This document shows positions 8,228 through 15,922 of a stretch of DNA of 64,000 nt, piece after piece. This DNA is from Chitinispirillaceae bacterium (GTDB taxonomy: Bacteria; Fibrobacterota; Chitinivibrionia; Chitinivibrionales; Chitinispirillaceae), in assembly GCA_016929595.1 (NCBI GenBank), contig JAFGIN010000101.1, forward strand, positions 54,719 to 118,718, read 5' to 3'. How positions within the stretch are numbered: the first letter of the stretch is position 1; each line of letters opens with the position of its first letter. Made by a program: the position numbers and the translations under genes. The notes below the pieces were generated by a model that was not told the origin of the DNA, did no database searches, and saw only the letters and a list, made by a program, of their open reading frames with translations.

Positions 8228-9784
8228 CTATTTTACAAGAGGTTTCAGAGGCCTTTTTTTCCAGACCTTAAAAATAATAACGTTGGCGGCTATTAACAGC
8301 GCCAGTAAGAATAGTCTAAACGATGTAATAAAGACAACTTTCTTTATTGTTAAAGATAGAATGGTGACTGTGTCGGAAGGGTTGACGCCTTTGAGAACGA
8401 TAAAACCCCATCCGTCGGTTATCATCCATGCGATCAGTATAATAATAAGATATACAGGTGTTACATATTTAAGAACAAACCTGAATATACGCGGAATCCT
8501 GATATGCGAACCGGTGTTCAGCTCTTCCCATCCCTTGTCTATTCCAAGGACCCAGGCAAATAGTATCGCTTCGATGGTGCCAAACACCACAAGTGAGAAT
8601 GTACCACCCCAGAAGTCAAGCTCATCGATGGATCCTCCCGACAAGCCAAACACTGCGACTAAACATACTACAAGAGAGAGGCCGGCGATGGTCAGTACCG
8701 ATTTGCCATGTTTCCACCCGACTTCGTCTTCAAGGAAACTGACTGCCGGCTGGATTATTGAGATCGAAGAGGTGATTCCGGCGAAAAACAGCAGTGTAAA
8801 CCAGATGAATTGCAGAAGCGAACCAAGCGGCATCTTGCCGAAGAGGGCCGGCATGGTGTTGAACCCAAGGCCGAATGTCCCAACCTTTGCAATCTGTTCG
8901 ACATTATCAACACCGAAAAGGACTATAGCGAGTGGAATGATAATGGTTCCCCCGATGACTACCTCTGCAAATCCGTTTGCCGCACATGATGATAAGGAAG
9001 AGAGGGCGACATCCTGGTCCTTACGGATATAGGATGCATAAGTCAGTATAGCTCCGATACCCACGCTCATAGTAAAGAAGATCTGTCCTGATGCTTCAAG
9101 CCAGACTTTTGGTTTAAGAAGTGAACTGAAATCGGGATTCCACATGAATCCAAGGCCCCGGTTGATACCCGGGATTGTCAGCACTCTGATAAACAGTAGT
9201 ATACCAAGGAAAAAAATAAGAGGAAGGGCGATTTTGTTAATCTGTTCGATACCTCGCCTGATACCGAAACCGATTATCCCGAAATTAATGATAAAAGTAA
9301 GAATAAAAAAGAACAGGGCTGCCGGCATGCCTTCAAACAGAGTTGTTTTTAATGTGATATAATTTCCAAAAAGTTCAGATACGGTACTTTTGTGAACCGC
9401 ACTCATCAATTCACCCGTCAGAGCATACCAGGAGAACCCCAGAAGCCACGACTCAATATATATGTAATAGAAATAGATCAGTAGCGGACCGATAACGCCA
9501 AGAGAACCAAGGTACTTTGCCCAGGGTTTACCGGTGACCACATGAAAAATTCCGGGAGCGCTGCCGTATGAGTGTTTTCCACCGTACCGTCCAAGAGTCC
9601 ATTCAACCCAGGCCAGGGGGATCCCCAGAACAACAAATGCAATAAGATAGGGAATGAGAAATGCACCACCGCCATACGTTGCTGCTTTGACCGGGAAGCG
9701 CAAAAAGTTACCAAGTCCGATAGCACTGCCTGCAACCGCCAGAATCACTCCGAGCTTCGAACTCCAGTATTCTCTCTGCTTCAT
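8228..9784 (-). CDS. Sodium-dependent amino-acid transporter (NSS/SNF family)
   Basis: A polytopic inner-membrane protein of 518 residues that probably co-transports amino acids with Na+. The start is set at ATG 9784 (MKQREYWSSKLGVILAVAGS), behind AAAGGTG; an open frame reaches 9829 by a TTG but adds residues outside the family. NSS signatures include GLGNFLRFPVKAATYGGGAF with unwound helix 1, WVEWTLGRYGG in helix 2, FFTMSVGIGAILTYASY (helix 6), and FFAGITSSISIIQP (helix 8). About 11-12 membrane segments are visible. Followed 24 bp later by its small subunit, as in MetP/MetS. Which amino acid is carried cannot be told; methionine or alanine is a guess from the small-subunit type. Confidence 0.9.
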   Translation of the reverse strand: MKQREYWSSKLGVILAVAGSAIGLGNFLRFPVKAATYGGGAFLIPYLIAFVVLGIPLAWVEWTLGRYGGKHSYGSAPGIFHVVTGKPWAKYLGSLGVIGPLLIYFYYIYIESWLLGFSWYALTGELMSAVHKSTVSELFGNYITLKTTLFEGMPAALFFFILTFIINFGIIGFGIRRGIEQINKIALPLIFFLGILLFIRVLTIPGINRGLGFMWNPDFSSLLKPKVWLEASGQIFFTMSVGIGAILTYASYIRKDQDVALSSLSSCAANGFAEVVIGGTIIIPLAIVLFGVDNVEQIAKVGTFGLGFNTMPALFGKMPLGSLLQFIWFTLLFFAGITSSISIIQPAVSFLEDEVGWKHGKSVLTIAGLSLVVCLVAVFGLSGGSIDELDFWGGTFSLVVFGTIEAILFAWVLGIDKGWEELNTGSHIRIPRIFRFVLKYVTPVYLIIILIAWMITDGWGFIVLKGVNPSDTVTILSLTIKKVVFITSFRLFLLALLIAANVIIFKVWKKRPLKPLVK

Positions 9785-10035
9785 GTGTCGAAATGCACCT
9801 TTTTGAAAGCCATTCCATAAATTAATCAATGACCCGGGTTACATCAATAAAGAAGTAGGGGTACGCGGCAATGTATTTCTACAGGTGATATCACTATTGC
9901 TGCCCATGGCTTTAGCGAATGAGGGAAAATCCTGAAGATTATTTTTGTAATCTACTATATCATTATCTAATACAGGTGATATGCTTGCTATTATGTATAT
10001 TGGAAAATTGGTGTACTTTTTTTCAGGGGAGAATC

Positions 10036-11178
10036 ATGAGAATCTGTGTTCATATGATTATTGTTATCATAAGTTTATTGACACTGCAGTTGAATGCTCA
10101 AGACACACTGCAGAATCTTACCGTGGAAGGTTCCGGGATCGGGGTTGGGCATGATGAAGCGTTGCTTGCGGCAAAACGGGATGCTATCGAAAAAGGGATC
10201 GGCATGGTACTTTTCTCCCAGACGGAAACGGAAAATTTTATGATCAAGAGGGATCTGATCATTTCCAAAACAATCGGTGCTGTGAAAGAGTATGTGATTC
10301 TGTCAGAAAATAAAGTATCTGATGGAACTGTTGAGATGAAAATCAGGGCAACGATCAGCCGGGTAGCGATGAAAGAAGATCTTGCCGCTTTTAAAATACT
10401 TATTGAATCGATGGATAAACCACGTGTGATGGTTGTTGTTTCTGAAGATAATGTGGGATCTGAAGAACCTGCGAATCAGGCTGCTGAAAATGCTGTAATC
10501 TCTTTTTTAAGAACACCTTACGAATTTGACTGTATCGATCCATCAGTTGCAGTTCAGCTTAAGGAATCGAAACAGAAAATGGCCCAACTCGCCAATGATC
10601 CAGCTGCAGCAGCAGCGATTGGTGCTCAAAATGGTGCTGAAGTACTGATTACCGGAATTGCGATAAGCCGTAAAGCGGAAAATCTATCTCAAAATCTTGG
10701 AGGAATGGTTTCGGTTCAGGCGGATGTTACGTTGAAAGCGATCAATTGTGCTACGGGCAGAATTATCAGTACAGCATCTGAACACGCGGCTAAAGTTCAT
10801 ATCAGCCCAAATACTGCAGGGACTCAGGCGATTGCAAAGGCTTCCGAAAAAGCAACCGGTAAACTCCTGGATCTTATTATCAAGGATTGGCAGAACCAGG
10901 CAAATAACGGGATACCCCTTAATGCAACTGTAAAGGGAGTGGCGACGTTCAGTCAGAAAACATCAGTACTGAAAATGCTTCGTGCTTTGAGCGGGGTCAG
11001 TGCGGTTCGGGAGCGGGACTGGAATGCACAGAGCGCAATGCTTATATTAGATGTTCAATATAAGGGTAACATGGAAGGGTTCTGCACCAGGGTTGATGAC
11101 AAAGAGCTGGAGGGTGCAGGAAAGGTATCGGTCACCGCAGTGAGCGGCCAGCAGGTTACTCTGAACGCATCATTTTAA
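10036..11178 (+). CDS. Periplasmic FlgT-like protein
   Basis: 380 residues with a signal peptide (cleavage after LQLNA). ATG 10036 follows AGGGGAGA; the longer open frame from 9919 has no ribosome site. Residues about 25-110 contain VEGSGIGVGHDEALLAAKRD, then AIEKGIG, the hallmark of the FlgT N-terminal fold (LPP20/FlgT-type), which in vibrios helps build the flagellar basal-body H ring. A middle domain (IDPSVAVQL...GAQNGAEVLITG) resembles the TolB-N-like/FlgT middle domain, and the last 80 residues contain another small repeat domain (LKMLRALSGVSAVRERDW). Since the window also carries flagellin, a flagellar or general envelope role is possible but unproven. ispG follows after 13 bp and may be co-transcribed. 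Confidence 0.6.
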   Translation: MRICVHMIIVIISLLTLQLNAQDTLQNLTVEGSGIGVGHDEALLAAKRDAIEKGIGMVLFSQTETENFMIKRDLIISKTIGAVKEYVILSENKVSDGTVEMKIRATISRVAMKEDLAAFKILIESMDKPRVMVVVSEDNVGSEEPANQAAENAVISFLRTPYEFDCIDPSVAVQLKESKQKMAQLANDPAAAAAIGAQNGAEVLITGIAISRKAENLSQNLGGMVSVQADVTLKAINCATGRIISTASEHAAKVHISPNTAGTQAIAKASEKATGKLLDLIIKDWQNQANNGIPLNATVKGVATFSQKTSVLKMLRALSGVSAVRERDWNAQSAMLILDVQYKGNMEGFCTRVDDKELEGAGKVSVTAVSGQQVTLNASF

Positions 11179-11191
11179 TAAAGGTTTATTA

Positions 11192-12244
11192 ATGCAGTTT
11201 TTCAGAAAAATGACAAGAGCTGTTTCGGTAAGAGGTTTACAAATTGGAGGTGACGCTCCGGTTGTCATACAATCTATGACCAACACCGCACCATCAGACA
11301 TTGATGGAACGTTATCGCAGATTGATGCGCTGGTTAATGTGGGATGCCGGATTGTTAGAATGGCAGTGCCTGATTTGCAGGCGGCAGAGTATTTCAAGGC
11401 TGTGCGGCGGCAGACGGCTGTTCCTCTTGTGGCTGATATCCATTTTGATTATAGAATCGCAATCGCAGCAATCGAGGCTGGAGCTGATAAAATTCGGATC
11501 AATCCGGGAAATATCGGATCCAGGGACCGGGTACAGGCTGTTGTTGATGCTGCCCGAAGTGCCGCAATACCGATTCGTATCGGGGTGAACAGCGGCTCTC
11601 TTGAAAAGAAATTACATGAAAAATATGGTGGTCCAACTCCGCAGGCATTGCTTGAAAGCGCGCTTGGATACATAAAAATGTTTGAGGAAATGGGGTTTGG
11701 TGATATTGTATTATCGATAAAAGCGACTGATGTACAGACTACGATCGGTGCCTGCAGACTTCTTGCAGAGCATACAGACGTACCGCAGCATATTGGTATT
11801 ACAGAATCGGGTACAGTGAGAACCGGCTCAATTCGTTCCGCTGTAGGAATAGGAACCCTTCTGGCGGAGGGGATTGGGGACACTATACGTGTTTCACTTG
11901 CTGGGGATCCTGTTGTGGAAATACCGGTTGCAAAGGAGATTCTGAAGGCTCTGGGTCTGGCATCCGGCCCTGTTGTGGTGGCATGTCCGACCTGTGGCAG
12001 GACCCAGATCGCAGTTGCGGAGCTTGCTGGTAAAGTTGAACAGATCGTTGCACCAATCGAAAAGAGTATAAAGATCGCTGTCATGGGATGCATTGTCAAT
12101 GGCCCAGGTGAAGCGCGTGATGCGGACATCGGTATCGCGGGTGGAAAGCATGAAGGGTTACTTTTTATGCGGGGTGAGCCGGTAAAAAAAGTCCCCGAAA
12201 GTGAGCTCCTTGTTGAGTTTAAGAAGCTGCTTGATACCTTGTAA
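11192..12244 (+). CDS. ispG: 4-hydroxy-3-methylbut-2-en-1-yl diphosphate synthase (IspG/GcpE)
   Basis: Catalyses reduction of methylerythritol cyclodiphosphate to HMBPP in the MEP isoprenoid pathway, in the cytoplasm, using a 4Fe-4S cluster. The 350-residue length is that of the classical bacterial form. The N-terminal TIM barrel shows VVIQSMTNT and VPLVADIHFDYRIAIAA. The C-terminal cluster domain shows CPTCGRTQ and GCIVNGPGEARDADIGIAGG, which supply the three Cys and the Glu ligand. AAAGG lies at proper distance from ATG 11192. It is 13 bp downstream of the FlgT-like gene, so a shared transcript is likely. Confidence 0.95.
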   Translation: MQFFRKMTRAVSVRGLQIGGDAPVVIQSMTNTAPSDIDGTLSQIDALVNVGCRIVRMAVPDLQAAEYFKAVRRQTAVPLVADIHFDYRIAIAAIEAGADKIRINPGNIGSRDRVQAVVDAARSAAIPIRIGVNSGSLEKKLHEKYGGPTPQALLESALGYIKMFEEMGFGDIVLSIKATDVQTTIGACRLLAEHTDVPQHIGITESGTVRTGSIRSAVGIGTLLAEGIGDTIRVSLAGDPVVEIPVAKEILKALGLASGPVVVACPTCGRTQIAVAELAGKVEQIVAPIEKSIKIAVMGCIVNGPGEARDADIGIAGGKHEGLLFMRGEPVKKVPESELLVEFKKLLDTL

Positions 12245-12258
12245 AGGCTTTGCTGGTT

Positions 12259-12612
12259 TTACATGTCAAGGTTACGCCTCCGTCTCTCATATTCATTCTT
12301 GCTGATCAGACCTTTCTCGAGCTTCTCGTTCAGGTCAAGTAATATCTGATCATCTGTTATGGATTCCCTGTTTTGTTTTTGTGACATGGAGACCCATGCT
12401 ATTCCTGCAAGAACAGCAGCGATAACGACTGCCATAATCCACCCGTCAAAGCGGGATACGGCCGATTCCGTTTGTGCTGATTGCGAACATGGGCACAGAG
12501 AGTAAAAACTCAACAGATGAAGTGATAATGGGGCGGAGTACCTGCATAGCCACTGGTTAAACATTGTCTGCTCCATGGATGTGTGGAAGCGTTTCTTACG
12601 CTTGTGATTCAT
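12259..12612 (-). CDS. Small membrane protein with SHOCT-like C-terminus
   Basis: 117 residues. A hydrophobic helix (IMAVVIAAVLAGIAWVSM) precedes a C-terminal region ITDDQILLDLNEKLEKGLIS followed by KNEYERRRRNLDM, the SHOCT pattern (L..L..L...G.IS..EYE..R..L), usually a short oligomerisation module. The N-terminal part is Cys-rich with a second weakly hydrophobic stretch, and the start is uncertain: ATG at 12612, 12576 or 12564 are possible and none has a clear ribosome site. It converges on ispG with only 14 bp between stops. Function unknown. Confidence 0.55.
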   Translation of the reverse strand: MNHKRKKRFHTSMEQTMFNQWLCRYSAPLSLHLLSFYSLCPCSQSAQTESAVSRFDGWIMAVVIAAVLAGIAWVSMSQKQNRESITDDQILLDLNEKLEKGLISKNEYERRRRNLDM

Positions 12613-12815
12613 TACATAGATCTTTTAATTTAAAGCAAATGTTGCACCTGATTACAATGTGAAAATCCCTGAAAAAGACAATTCTATTAACAAAGACAAT
12701 ATGGGGCTAAAGGCTTTTGTCGGGGCGTACTGAGCTTGCCGAATGTGTCACCCCGGGGCAGTGATGTATTACGGTCCAGGCATTTTCAGGGGGGACCCAT
12801 GTGGTGTTGGTTATT

Positions 12816-13238
12816 TTAATCGCGCGGCTTCATCTTTCCGGTTGTTTCAAAGTAATAAAGTGACACGTAATGACGCCACAGGTCACTTTGATCACTAAAG
12901 CGATATAGTACAGAATCACGATATTCCGCTCCAAGTGCAGGATTGTTGAATGGTTCATTACAGGTTGGACAGGTGTCATAAGGTGGCAGAATGATATATT
13001 CATGGTTTCTATCGTAGATTTCATCATAATCTGTAAGTGGGTTCCCAGCATCGTTGGTCAAACCTAAAATTGACGAGATTAGTTTCTTTCCATTGCCGGT
13101 ATTTGTATATCGGGTAGGGTCCTGGGCATCCGTCGATCGCAGGATACTCAGATTGAATTTCCAAAGCCAGTTTGTGTCAAGGTGGTAAACATTTCTCCAC
13201 ATCAGGTAAAAACGTTCCGGGTCACCAGATGCAGATCT
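12816..13238 (-). pseudogene. Internal fragment resembling SprA/Sov type 9 secretion channel
   Basis: An open minus-strand frame without proper start: GDPERFYLMWRNVYHLD near its beginning, then ILGLTNDAGNPLTDYDEIYD, YIILPPY, NEPFNNPALG and DSVLYRFSD. The succession 'MWRNVY', 'LGLxxxxGNPxxxxDEIxD', 'LPxxxPFxxPxLG' and 'LYRxxD' matches, from memory, the recurrent block in SprA/Sov outer-membrane proteins (over 2000 residues). It is flanked by stops on both sides, so this is a fragment of about 140 codons of a very large gene. Family assignment is inference; alternative: the end of some other large surface protein. Confidence 0.4.
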
Positions 13239-13530
13239 TCAATGTTTGTCCTGACAAGTCAGATATCAATATCATGGTTTAGATCAGAATAATATAAAAA
13301 TGGTATATAAATTTTATATATTCAAAGAATATAAAAAGCATATACCTGCCATTTACTTACTTGTAAGCTTCAATTCCATAAGAATTGTAATCCTGCCATT
13401 TTCATTAAATTCAACTGATTAACAAATATCCAGAGCCTGCATCAGGTCACATTTTTTCTCTGTTCAGGTTGGTACAGCTATTGCGTAAGTGAGACTTTTC
13501 AACGATAACTAAACAATAGAGGAGGTTCTT

Positions 13531-14163
13531 ATGATGCAGACAATTGCACTACAGTTTAATAACGGTGGAATTTTCATGTGGGTAATTCTTGGCGTTTTCG
13601 GGTTCGGGCTTGCTGTTGCGATAGAAAGATTGATCTATTTCTTTATATACTGTAACGATGGAGCGAAGGGATCAGTTACAAAGGTAATCGATTCATTACA
13701 TCGCAAAGATATTACAAATACGAAACAGATTATTGGTAAACGAAAGACTCCGTTTTTCAAGCTTCTTGAGATTGCTGTAGACCGCTATATAAATGGATCA
13801 AGTGTAGAAAGGATCATGGAAGGAGTGGAGCGCCTTTCAATAAATGAACTAGCAAGAATAACACGAAGAGTTAATTATCTTGCACTCATAGCAAATATCG
13901 CAACATTGCTTGGGTTACTTGGAACGATTACCGGTCTGCAAACATCATTTGGTTCTCTTGCAACAGCCGATGCTGCGCAGAAAGCAACGCTTCTTGCAAA
14001 TGGAATTTCTGAGGCAATGAACACAACCGCGTTTGGACTGATTGTTGCTGTTCCCTGCATGATTCTGTATACGATTCTTAATAATAAACAGCAGTCCCTG
14101 ATTAAAGAGATCGATAATGGCATCGCTCTTTTTATTGATATCGTGAAAGAGGAACGAAAATGA
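13531..14163 (+). CDS. exbB: ExbB/TolQ/MotA-family proton-channel protein
   Basis: First gene of a six-gene TonB operon. 210 residues with an N-terminal membrane helix (IFMWVILGVFGFGLAVAIER) and two more near residues 115-180 (LALIANIATLLGLLGTITGL and TTAFGLIVAVPCMILYTILN), the topology of ExbB/TolQ. The conserved Gly-rich GLLGTITG and the following Thr-rich helix form the proton path together with ExbD. GAGGAGG precedes ATG 13531 at good spacing. The 290 bp upstream hold no gene and probably contain the operon promoter. Its stop overlaps the next start (ATGA). With ExbD it energises TonB using the proton motive force. Confidence 0.88.
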   Translation: MMQTIALQFNNGGIFMWVILGVFGFGLAVAIERLIYFFIYCNDGAKGSVTKVIDSLHRKDITNTKQIIGKRKTPFFKLLEIAVDRYINGSSVERIMEGVERLSINELARITRRVNYLALIANIATLLGLLGTITGLQTSFGSLATADAAQKATLLANGISEAMNTTAFGLIVAVPCMILYTILNNKQQSLIKEIDNGIALFIDIVKEERK

Positions 14164-14648
14164 GTATACGCGTGACAAAACAATTTTCTGATAATAACGT
14201 TGAAGAGATTATAGACGTTGATGTAACACCTGTTATGAACATGTTCATCATACTGATACCGTTTCTGATATCGATGGCAGTCTTTACGCAGATGTCGATA
14301 CTTTCATTTTCGGTGCCACCTGATGCGGGGAGTGGGCTCGATCAAAGTAATGGTAAACCGAAATTGAAGATGACCATTGTTGTAACAAATGAGTATCTGG
14401 CAATTACCCATGGTGAAAAAATGCTCGATTCCATTCCGATTTTTGATAATAATTTAACAAAAAATATTCTTCTTGAGAAATTGAAAACGAGACGAAACGA
14501 GATCGGGGAGCAGAATGAAGTGGTTATTGCCGTACGGGATGTTGTTAAATTTCAAAATATGGTTAGAGTCATGGATTCATGCCGATCTGCGGGATTTCAA
14601 AAAATTGGGTTGTCAAGTGCAACTGCAGATGCATCCAGAGGGGTGTAG
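14160..14648 (+). CDS. exbD: ExbD/TolR-family protein, first copy
   Basis: 162 residues. The conserved helix VDVTPVMNMFIILIPFLISM near the N-terminus contains the proton-carrying Asp and the TPVMN pattern of ExbD/TolR; the C-terminal 90 residues are the periplasmic TolR-like domain (VVIAVRDVVKFQNMVRVMDS). It overlaps exbB by 4 bp and is followed 2 bp later by a second ExbD. Two different ExbD-type subunits in one operon suggests a mixed ExbB-ExbD1-ExbD2 motor, as found in several phyla. Confidence 0.85.
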   Translation: MSIRVTKQFSDNNVEEIIDVDVTPVMNMFIILIPFLISMAVFTQMSILSFSVPPDAGSGLDQSNGKPKLKMTIVVTNEYLAITHGEKMLDSIPIFDNNLTKNILLEKLKTRRNEIGEQNEVVIAVRDVVKFQNMVRVMDSCRSAGFQKIGLSSATADASRGV

Positions 14649-14650
14649 CG

Positions 14651-15112
14651 ATGATTACAGTAAGTAAAAGAAATCCGGGAAACGCAGAACGGTCTTCAAC
14701 GTTTAAACCGCAGTTGACATCACTGGTTGATGTAATGACTATTCTTCTGGTATTTCTAATAAAAAGTTTTTCTGCTGAAGGAAATCTTATAACCCCTTCA
14801 GGTGATTTGAAACTTCCCGATTCACAATCGCAGGAGTGTGTCAGGCTGATTAACAGTATCAAAATTACCAGGGGTAATATTTGTACTGATGATAAAGTTA
14901 TTGCTGATATTAGGAATATTGAACACAGCGATTCAATGATGATTCCGGAACTGTATTCCGTTCTCTCAACTAATAAAAAGTATAATGGAAAAACTGAGTT
15001 GATGATTGAATCTGACAGGGATACACCATTTGAAATTATTAAAAAAGTGATGTACACCTGCAGTCAGGCTGGAAAAACAGATTTTACAATTCTTGTACTG
15101 CGTGAGGAATAG
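14651..15112 (+). CDS. exbD: ExbD/TolR-family protein, second copy
   Basis: 153 residues from ATG 14651; the longer open frame from 14579 overlaps the previous gene and lacks a ribosome site, while GAGGGG precedes 14651. PQLTSLVDVMTILLVFLIKS is the ExbD helix with its Asp. The periplasmic part (ELMIESDRDTPFEIIKKVMY, then TCSQAGKTDFTI) is a standard TolR/ExbD fold. It differs greatly in sequence from the first copy, so the pair is ancient or separately acquired rather than a recent duplication. Two cysteines in the periplasmic part (about residues 57 and 73) have no counterpart in the first copy. Confidence 0.85.
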   Translation: MITVSKRNPGNAERSSTFKPQLTSLVDVMTILLVFLIKSFSAEGNLITPSGDLKLPDSQSQECVRLINSIKITRGNICTDDKVIADIRNIEHSDSMMIPELYSVLSTNKKYNGKTELMIESDRDTPFEIIKKVMYTCSQAGKTDFTILVLREE

Positions 15113-15116
15113 ATCT

Positions 15117-15902
15117 ATGCATACAGTAGTTTCTGCAAAGGAAGTGAGGAGTTTTTTTGACTCTTTATTTGAAGGGATCCTGGTAATTGTGCTGGGGCTG
15201 ATGATTTCTGTGGCCTTCTACTTTAGAGATATTGGAATAGAAACAGAAAAAAAAGTAGTACTTAATGTGCCGCCAGTTCAGACGCGTTTCATACTTTCAC
15301 AGCAATCACCGCCTCAGATGGCTAAGATAAAAGAGATACCTCCTGAAAAAGAGGAAAAGAAGAAATTTAAAGAAGATGAGATCGTGGATCTGACAAAAAA
15401 ACCAATGCTGGCACAGAAGGAAGATGACATACAAGAAAATAAAACGGTTGAAGTAAAGCAAGTTCGAAAAGTTTTCGGACTTAAACGGGTGTATTCACAG
15501 GGACTTGGCGCTGGTGGAAATTTATCCGATGCAGTTTTTAGTAAGCTTGGCAACACAATTACCACTGAAGTTGACACCTTTACTGCAACAGATGAGGAAC
15601 TGAGGGGGCAGGTCGTATCGACAACAACGGTTACAAAAGCACCGCGTTTCAAAAAAGTAGCTAAACCGGAATATACAAAAGATATGGTTGATAACAAAAT
15701 TGAAGGAGTAGTGAAACTTAAAGTTCTTGTTGACATCGATGGGAAAATAAAGAAAGCAACGGTATTGAGCGATATCGGTTTTAATTCTGCTCAGCAGGCG
15801 CTTGCTGCTACAAAAGAGATGGAGTTTGAGCCGGCAATGAGAGGTGAAGATGCTGTTGCAGTATGGATTGTAATTCCAATAAAATTTATCATGTTAAGTT
15901 AG
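15117..15902 (+). CDS. tonB: TonB-family energy transducer
   Basis: 261 residues from ATG 15117 (the upstream open frame overlaps exbD). One N-terminal helix (FEGILVIVLGLMISVAFYF) anchors it in the inner membrane; residues about 60-110 are charged and Pro/Lys/Glu-rich (PPEKEEKKKFKEDEIVDLTK), replacing the Pro-rich periplasm-spanning arm of classical TonB; the C-terminal 80 residues are the TonB domain (KLKVLVDIDGKIKKATVL ... MEFEPAMRGEDAVAVWIVIP). It transmits force from ExbB/ExbD to the receptor encoded 20 bp downstream. Confidence 0.87.
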   Translation: MHTVVSAKEVRSFFDSLFEGILVIVLGLMISVAFYFRDIGIETEKKVVLNVPPVQTRFILSQQSPPQMAKIKEIPPEKEEKKKFKEDEIVDLTKKPMLAQKEDDIQENKTVEVKQVRKVFGLKRVYSQGLGAGGNLSDAVFSKLGNTITTEVDTFTATDEELRGQVVSTTTVTKAPRFKKVAKPEYTKDMVDNKIEGVVKLKVLVDIDGKIKKATVLSDIGFNSAQQALAATKEMEFEPAMRGEDAVAVWIVIPIKFIMLS

Positions 15903-15922
15903 TTGTGGAAGGATGTATCAAA

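Noticed and set aside
8283..9032. Plus-strand frame of 249 codons
   Set aside because: Antisense of the NSS transporter, which shows clear family motifs.
11449..12129. Minus-strand frame of 226 codons
   Set aside because: Shadow of ispG; Ser/Ala/Pro-rich without domain features.
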